Assembly (NCBI GenBank): GCA_040391535.1
Contig: JBEBXQ010000151.1
Location: 1-10,959, forward strand
Reading direction: 5' to 3'
DNA length: 10,959 nt
Origin: JBEBXQ01 sp040391535
GTDB lineage: Bacteria; Bacteroidota; Bacteroidia; Cytophagales; Spirosomataceae
Shown: piece after piece, positions 6,707-10,959 of the stretch
Layout: each line of letters opens with the position of its first letter
How positions within the stretch are numbered: the stretch's first letter is position 1
Translations under genes and position numbers: made by a program
The notes under the pieces: generated by a model
What the model was told of the DNA's origin: nothing
Database searches by the model: none
What the model saw: only the letters and a program-made list of their open reading frames with translations

Positions 6707-8449
6707 TTATAAATTCTTCTTTTTAACCTGATCAATAATATAGTCTGAAGCTCTCCATGACAAGGCAAGGATCGTCCAGGTTGGGTTTTTATCGGCCTGT
6801 GATACAAAAGGTGCTCCGTCAACGGCAAATACGTTTTTCACATCATGCGCCTGGTTGAATTTATTTAATACCGAAGTTTTGGCATCATTCCCCATTCTGG
6901 CCGTACCTACTTCGTGGATAATTCTTCCCGGTGCTTCCAGTCCGTAATTGTTTTCCGGTCCTGGTTTTGCTCCGGTCGGTACACCACCTATGGCATGGAT
7001 TATTTCTTCAAAAGTATCCTGCATGTGTTTAGCCTGCTTAATTTCATAATCAGACCAGTTGTAGTTGAATCTCAACACCGGGATACCATATTTATCTACT
7101 ACATTCGGATCGATTTCGCAATAATTATCAATCGTAGCTACTGCTTCACCACGACCAGCCATACCGATATTGGCACCATAGAACCTTCTGTAGTCTTCTT
7201 TCAGGGAAGCACCGTATCCGCCAGCTTGTCTCGTTACGCCATCTTTGGTAGGATATTTGCTGTTCATTCCTTCAATACCCCATCCGAACCCATAAGAAGG
7301 CATGTGCATACCACCGCCATATTCAATGTGATAGCCTCTCGGGAAATCAAGTTTTTTGTTATCCAGCCACCAGGGGGTATAAACGTGCATACCACCTACA
7401 CCATCCTCATTATAACGCTTACGATCCATTAGATGTGGCAGGAAAGCTCCGCGTGACGCACCTGTTGAATCATGCAGGTACTTTCCTAATACACCGCTGG
7501 AGTTACCTAAGCCGTTGGCATAGCGCTTCGATTTGGAGTTGAGCATCAGACGGGCAGTTTCCCCTGCGCTGGCAGCCAGTACCACAATTTTAGCCTTTAC
7601 GGTATGCTCGGTAAGTTTTTCACGGTCTACATAAGAAACACCTGTAGCCAGTCCTGTAACCGGATCGGTAATTACCTCACGGGCCATGGCATTGTTAATC
7701 AGCGTAAGATTTCCGGTTTTCAGAGCGGGAATGACCAGCACTGAGGACGAAGAGAAATCGGCATAAGCCTGGCATGCCCGGGCGCACTGCCGGCAATAAA
7801 AGCAAACACCACGCTGATCATTGATAGGTTTGGTAAGAATGGACAGCCGGGAAGGGATAACCGGAACATTAGCCTTTTTACCTGCCTGCGCGATCATCAG
7901 CTCATGGAGCCTTGGTTTGGGAGGAGGAAGGAAAATGCCATCCGGTTCGTTCGGGAAATTTTCAACCGTTCCGAATACCCCAACCAGCTTATCTACCTGG
8001 TCATAATAGGGTTTTACATCATCGTAGCCGATTGGCCAGTCTTCACCCAGGCCGTCAATGCTTTTCCTTTTAAAATCTTTAGGACCGAAACGCAGTGAGA
8101 TCCTGCCCCAGTGGTTTGTACGGCCACCCAGCATCCGGGAGCGGAACCAGTCAAACTGAGTTCCATTCTTCCGTGTATAGGGTTCTCCTTCAATTTCCCA
8201 GCCACCCCATGCAGCATCAAAATCACCGAAAGGACGATGGTTACTTGCACCTCTTCGCGGCGATTCCCACGGCCATTGCAATTGTGTAATGTACTTAGGG
8301 TCAGCAGGGTCATAATAACCTCCGGCTTCAAGCATAACTACTTTAGCACCTGCTTTTGTCAATTGGTAGGCGGCCATACCACCTCCTGCTCCAGAACCCA
8401 CGATACAAACATCATACTCCGTGGATTGTTCCTTTAATTGAAAACTCAT
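6707..8449 (-). CDS. GMC-family FAD-dependent sugar/polyol dehydrogenase, large subunit
   Basis: A 580-residue flavoprotein, normal length for the family. The FAD-binding Rossmann motif GSGAGGG is at 18-24 with E41 at the end of the second strand. The C-terminal active site has H512 in HEVGTARMG and N555 in NPTWTILAL, the usual GMC His/Asn pair. A cluster C216-x2-C219-x2-C222-x3-C226 (VCFYCRQCARAC) resembles an Fe-S ligand pattern; related bacterial FAD-glucose dehydrogenase catalytic subunits are reported to hold an Fe-S cluster. No signal peptide is present, so export would depend on the Tat-signal small subunit encoded 6 nt downstream. The likely role is oxidation of a sugar, glycoside or polyol in the periplasm, as for Caulobacter LacA-type enzymes. 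The cytochrome c subunit of three-part enzymes is not next to it here. The ATG at 8447-8449 lacks a Shine-Dalgarno. Exact substrate unknown. Confidence 0.9.
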   Translation of the reverse strand: MSFQLKEQSTEYDVCIVGSGAGGGMAAYQLTKAGAKVVMLEAGGYYDPADPKYITQLQWPWESPRRGASNHRPFGDFDAAWGGWEIEGEPYTRKNGTQFDWFRSRMLGGRTNHWGRISLRFGPKDFKRKSIDGLGEDWPIGYDDVKPYYDQVDKLVGVFGTVENFPNEPDGIFLPPPKPRLHELMIAQAGKKANVPVIPSRLSILTKPINDQRGVCFYCRQCARACQAYADFSSSSVLVIPALKTGNLTLINNAMAREVITDPVTGLATGVSYVDREKLTEHTVKAKIVVLAASAGETARLMLNSKSKRYANGLGNSSGVLGKYLHDSTGASRGAFLPHLMDRKRYNEDGVGGMHVYTPWWLDNKKLDFPRGYHIEYGGGMHMPSYGFGWGIEGMNSKYPTKDGVTRQAGGYGASLKEDYRRFYGANIGMAGRGEAVATIDNYCEIDPNVVDKYGIPVLRFNYNWSDYEIKQAKHMQDTFEEIIHAIGGVPTGAKPGPENNYGLEAPGRIIHEVGTARMGNDAKTSVLNKFNQAHDVKNVFAVDGAPFVSQADKNPTWTILALSWRASDYIIDQVKKKNL

Positions 8450-8481
8450 ATGGTTTAAATAGGGATAAATAATGCAGTTTA

Positions 8482-8517
8482 GTTAACAGTCGTTTTTGAT
8501 TGTTTTATTAAGTTAAC
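8482..8517. repeat. Two GTTAAC palindromes 30 bp apart, possible operator
   Basis: GTTAAC occurs at 8482-8487 and 8512-8517, each with a matching flank (TTAGTTAAC and TAAGTTAAC, 8 of 9 identical). The 30-bp spacing is close to three helical turns. The pair lies 33-68 bp upstream of the GMC start, where a regulator of that operon could bind. AT-rich DNA yields such six-mers by chance, so this is tentative. Confidence 0.3.
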
Positions 8518-8632
8518 CTCTAAAATTATGATATTTTTGATTAATAACAGCCTAAATTTTAAAAACTTCTTTAAAACCAGTGTTTTTACTTTCTCCTTAT
8601 ATATACCCTTTAACGATGCTCATGGGTGTCTC

Positions 8633-8640
8633 GGGGGGGG
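8633..8640. repeat. Homopolymeric tract of eight G
   Basis: Eight consecutive G sit in otherwise AT-rich intergenic DNA, 117 bp before the DUF2911 start and 75 bp before the -7 box at 8715. Tracts of this length can change by slipped-strand mispairing. It is outside the core promoter, so an effect on expression is only a possibility. Confidence 0.6.
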
Positions 8641-8714
8641 TGAATATTTAGCTGTTTTTGTCTCAATAAATAAACGCTGGTCTAATATATTTTCAAATAG
8701 TCTGATTAAACTTC

Positions 8715-8722
8715 TATTTTTG
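8715..8722 (+). promoter_or_regulatory. TAnnTTTG -7 box of the DUF2911 gene
   Basis: TATTTTTG matches the Bacteroidota -7 consensus and ends 36 nt before the ATG at 8758, the same distance as for the PEP carboxylase gene. No TTG occurs 17-23 nt upstream, so the -33 element is degenerate. A second exact box at 8532-8539 would give a leader of about 210 nt and is a weaker candidate. Confidence 0.5.
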
Positions 8723-8757
8723 CTGCTCAATCAGATCACTTATCAATTTATACAAAC

Positions 8758-9606
8758 ATGAAACGTAATTTTTTCTTATCCTTTCTCTTAGCCGGTTTTT
8801 TATTTGCGCAAGCGGATGCGCAGCAGCTTAAAACACCGGTACCCAGTCCGCTGTCAACAATCAGACAGGATTTTGCATTATCGTCTGTTGAACTGGAATA
8901 TTCCCGCCCGAATGCAAACGGAAGAAAGATTTTCGGAGGTTTGGTTCCTTATGATAAAATCTGGAGGACCGGAGCGAATGCGGCTACTGTACTGACTTTC
9001 AGTGAAGACGTGAAAATCAACGGAAAAGATCTGAAAGCAGGTAAATACAGCCTTTATTCAATACCAGGTGCCAGTTCCTGGAAAATTCTGTTTAATACGG
9101 ATCTGACGATTGGCGGTAATGTCGCCAATTATAAAAAGGAAACAGAGGCATTGTCTGTCGATGTAAAACCTGAGGCTTTCGCTCAGTATACAGGTTCCTT
9201 TACCATCAACTTTAATGATATCAAAGCTTCCTCAATGGAAATCGAGATTCTTTGGGAAAACACAAGAGTACCCTTGAAGGTAACGGCAGACATTGATGCC
9301 AGAATCATGAAATCGATTGATGCTGCTATGGCTAACGACAGCCGTCCTTATTTCCAGGCTGCCAGTTATTATTATGACAATGATAAGGATCTGAGCAAAG
9401 CACTGGAATGGGTAAATAAAGCAATCAGTCAGAATGAAAGTGCTTTCTGGATGTATGCATTGAAAGCGAAAATTCAGAGTAAATCCAAGGATTTCAAAGG
9501 TGCAGCAGCAACAGCGTCTAAAATAGTGGAGCTGGCCGGTAAAGCACAGAATCAGGACTATGTAAAAATAGGAAATGATCTGCTGAATGAGGTAAAAGGG
9601 AAATAA
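8758..9606 (+). CDS. Secreted DUF2911 protein with C-terminal TPR-like helices
   Basis: A 282-residue protein with a Sec signal peptide: MKR, a hydrophobic core at 5-17, and probable signal peptidase I cleavage after ADA (19-21), leaving a mature start QQLKTP. There is no lipobox cysteine, so it is predicted to be periplasmic or outer-membrane associated. Residues about 28-172 match DUF2911, a Bacteroidota-enriched family: SPLSTI near 30, VELEYSRP, GLVPYDKIWRTGANAAT and the AGKYSLYSIPG strand. The function of DUF2911 is not known. Residues about 195-280 are helical with TPR-like spacing (YYYDNDKDLSKALEWVNKAI, then SAFWMYALKAKI and DFKGAAATASKI), a common companion that suggests protein binding. 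The gene has its own -7 box, no Shine-Dalgarno, and a strong terminator 22 nt after the stop, so it is probably monocistronic. Confidence 0.88.
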   Translation: MKRNFFLSFLLAGFLFAQADAQQLKTPVPSPLSTIRQDFALSSVELEYSRPNANGRKIFGGLVPYDKIWRTGANAATVLTFSEDVKINGKDLKAGKYSLYSIPGASSWKILFNTDLTIGGNVANYKKETEALSVDVKPEAFAQYTGSFTINFNDIKASSMEIEILWENTRVPLKVTADIDARIMKSIDAAMANDSRPYFQAASYYYDNDKDLSKALEWVNKAISQNESAFWMYALKAKIQSKSKDFKGAAATASKIVELAGKAQNQDYVKIGNDLLNEVKGK

Positions 9607-9628
9607 GTACTAATTGTTTTTTATCAGG

Positions 9629-9664
9629 CCGTCTGTAGGTATTATGCTTACAGACGGTTTTTTT
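9629..9664 (+). terminator. Rho-independent terminator after the DUF2911 gene
   Basis: The stem CCGTCTGTA (9629-9637) pairs perfectly with TACAGACGG (9649-9657), and the G9638-T9648 and G9639-C9647 pairs can extend it. Seven T follow at 9658-9664, then G and four more T. It separates the DUF2911 gene from the aminotransferase gene. Confidence 0.9.
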
Positions 9665-9745
9665 GTTTTCAATTTTAAGTAGCAATAGTATTTAACCTGC
9701 TTCTGAAAAGTATCTTAGGTGAACAAAACCTGAAATATTACTTAC

Positions 9746-10924
9746 ATGGAATCCATAAATAACTTACCTGAATGGCCTGTTTTCGACGAATCAGATGTAG
9801 AAGCCGTGTCTGCTGTTATCAGAAGCGGGAAATGGGGAGATCCTGACTGTAAGGATAAAGTTGAAGAATTTGAAAGCGAATTCGCTGCTTACTGTGGCTC
9901 AAAATATGCTATTGCCTGTGTAAACGGTTCTGTCGCAATTCGCCTTGCCCTGATGGCCTGTGGCGTGAAACCGGGCGATGAGGTGATTGTCCCGCCTTAT
10001 ACATTTATCACCACAGCTTCGTCTGTGATTGAAGTAAACGGTGTTCCGGTTTTCGCAGATATAGACCCCCGGACTTATACTATTGACCCATCCTGTATTG
10101 AAGCGCTGATTACCTCCCGAACCAAAGCGATTATCCCTGTTCACTTTGCCGGACATGCGGCTGCCATGGATGCGATTATGAAGATCGCGGCGAAATATAA
10201 CCTGAAAGTCATTGAAGATACTGCGCATGGCCACGGTGCAGAATATAATGGGGAAAAGCTCGGTACAATAGGTGATGCCGGTACATTTAGTTTTCAGTCA
10301 TCCAAAAACCTGACTGCCGGAGAGGGCGGAGTGATTGTGACCAATGATGAAGAGCTTTACAGGATCATGCATTCACTACGGAATGTAGGACGGCTGCCTG
10401 AAGGCCAATGGTATGATCACTTTTATCCTGGGTGCAATTACCGCATAACACAGATGCAGGCCGTATTGCTTTCTTCTCAGTTAAAACGACTTGACGGGCA
10501 GACCCGGCAACGTGATGCCAATGGCCGTTATCTGGCCTCACGTCTGACTTCGGTATCTGGTATTACACCACTTTATATTGATGATGCAGTCACGCTGCAT
10601 TCCTTTCATATTTTTATATTCAAATATGATCCTGCTGCTTTTAACGGATTAAACAAGACAGAATTCGTTAAAAAATTAACGGCGACAGGTATTCCGGCCT
10701 TTGCAGGCTATCCGTATCCGCTATATCGGCAACCCTTGTTTCAGAATAGAAATTTCATGTGCTATGCTATTCCAGAAGAGGTGACTTATCAGCACGTGCA
10801 TTGTGAAGTGACTGAACAGGCCTGTGAAGAATCCGTGTGGATTGCTCAATCAGTTTTTCTGAGTACTGCCGAGGTAATGGACCAGATAGCAGCATGTATT
10901 GAAAATATCCGTAATGAACACTGA
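9746..10924 (+). CDS. DegT/DnrJ/EryC1/StrS-family PLP-dependent aminotransferase
   Basis: A 392-residue, fold-type I aminotransferase of the sugar/cyclitol aminotransferase family, which moves an amino group from Glu or Gln to a keto-sugar, often for surface polysaccharide or secondary metabolites. Key residues: G61-S62 (phosphate-binding loop, VNGSVAIRLAL), PPYTFITTASS near 88-98, D158 and H161 (EDTAHGHGA, contacting the PLP ring) and the Schiff-base lysine K187 in FQSSKNLTAGEGG. The SSKNLTAGEGG form resembles the AHBA synthase and scyllo-inosose aminotransferase branch, but substrate cannot be assigned. The ATG at 9746 lacks a Shine-Dalgarno; a near-match -7 box, TATCTTAG (one mismatch), lies at 9711-9718. 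The terminator upstream shows it starts a new transcript. A possible next gene begins 6 nt after its stop, so it probably heads an operon that runs out of the window. Confidence 0.9.
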   Translation: MESINNLPEWPVFDESDVEAVSAVIRSGKWGDPDCKDKVEEFESEFAAYCGSKYAIACVNGSVAIRLALMACGVKPGDEVIVPPYTFITTASSVIEVNGVPVFADIDPRTYTIDPSCIEALITSRTKAIIPVHFAGHAAAMDAIMKIAAKYNLKVIEDTAHGHGAEYNGEKLGTIGDAGTFSFQSSKNLTAGEGGVIVTNDEELYRIMHSLRNVGRLPEGQWYDHFYPGCNYRITQMQAVLLSSQLKRLDGQTRQRDANGRYLASRLTSVSGITPLYIDDAVTLHSFHIFIFKYDPAAFNGLNKTEFVKKLTATGIPAFAGYPYPLYRQPLFQNRNFMCYAIPEEVTYQHVHCEVTEQACEESVWIAQSVFLSTAEVMDQIAACIENIRNEH

Positions 10925-10930
10925 AACCGG

Positions 10931-10959
10931 ATGAAAATAATCATGTTGAAGAGCAGAAA
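10931..10959 (+). CDS. Possible start of the next gene (partial)
   Basis: An ATG at 10931 opens a frame (MKIIMLKSR...) that is still open at the window end. It begins 6 nt after the aminotransferase stop, typical of an operon partner. The nine residues visible do not identify a family and there is no clear Shine-Dalgarno. Confidence 0.4.

Larger units (their letters stand above)
8450..8757. other. Divergent AT-rich intergenic region (308 bp)
   Basis: This gap separates the divergent GMC operon and DUF2911 gene. It holds two exact TAnnTTTG boxes on the plus strand (8532-8539 and 8715-8722), a pair of GTTAAC palindromes (8482-8487 and 8512-8517) and a run of eight G (8633-8640). A 77-codon open frame (8528-8761) overlaps the next start by ATGA, but it reads as AT-rich noncoding DNA with no recognisable domain, so I do not call it a gene. 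No clear minus-strand promoter box for the GMC operon was found. No tRNA or convincing large hairpin is visible. Confidence 0.6.

Noticed and set aside
6914..7432. A 172-codon plus-strand open frame opposite the GMC gene.
   Set aside because: It is a shadow of the well-supported GMC coding sequence and resembles no known protein.
8528..8761. A 77-codon plus-strand open frame overlapping the DUF2911 start by ATGA.
   Set aside because: It is AT-rich, has no domain or plausible start signal, passes through the G8 tract and the predicted promoter at 8715-8722, and looks like noncoding sequence.
1..10959. CRISPR arrays, tRNAs, rRNAs, riboswitches, insertion sequences or a defence system.
   Set aside because: No regularly spaced repeats, cloverleaf sequences, transposase or defence-protein motifs were found on reading both strands by eye.

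Overview
The window reads as ordinary chromosome of a member of the Bacteroidota. The pointers are: exact TAnnTTTG promoter -7 boxes 33-36 nt ahead of three start codons; near-absence of Shine-Dalgarno sequences; a DUF2911 protein; and a paired GMC oxidoreductase and Tat-targeted gluconate-dehydrogenase-type small subunit of the kind common in Cytophagales and Sphingobacteriales. A lineage below phylum (Dyadobacter/Runella-like Cytophagales) is only a guess. I see no tRNA, rRNA, CRISPR array, insertion sequence or prophage.

Layout. Positions 61-933 (+) encode a XerC/XerD tyrosine recombinase with all six catalytic residues. Positions 1109-3691 (+) encode a divergent phosphoenolpyruvate carboxylase with its own promoter. 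Facing it at 3725-4390 (-) is a YhhN/TMEM86-family membrane protein whose last codons form a perfect hairpin. Divergent from that gene, 4473-6068 (+) encodes a YbiT-like ABC-F ATPase with one consensus and one degenerate ATP site. It ends stop-on-stop against a two-gene minus-strand operon: a GMC flavoprotein (6707-8449) followed by its Tat-signal small subunit (6065-6700). A 308-bp AT-rich divergent gap (8450-8757) holds a promoter box, a G8 tract and two GTTAAC palindromes. Then come a secreted DUF2911 protein (8758-9606) with a strong terminator, a DegT/DnrJ/EryC1 aminotransferase (9746-10924), and a possible next gene cut by the window edge.

How the genes work together. Only the GMC/small-subunit pair looks like a functional unit: a probable periplasmic sugar or polyol dehydrogenase exported by the Tat hitch-hiker route, with no cytochrome c subunit next to it in this window. 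The others look like independent genes: chromosome-dimer resolution or recombination, anaplerotic carbon fixation, lipid metabolism, ribosome-associated ATPase, secreted protein and amino-sugar synthesis.

I did not find a convincing new multi-gene system. The points most worth a second look are the asymmetric ABC-F protein, the unusual active-site loop and C-terminus of the PEP carboxylase, the four-cysteine motif in the GMC protein, and the regulatory features of the 8450-8757 gap.
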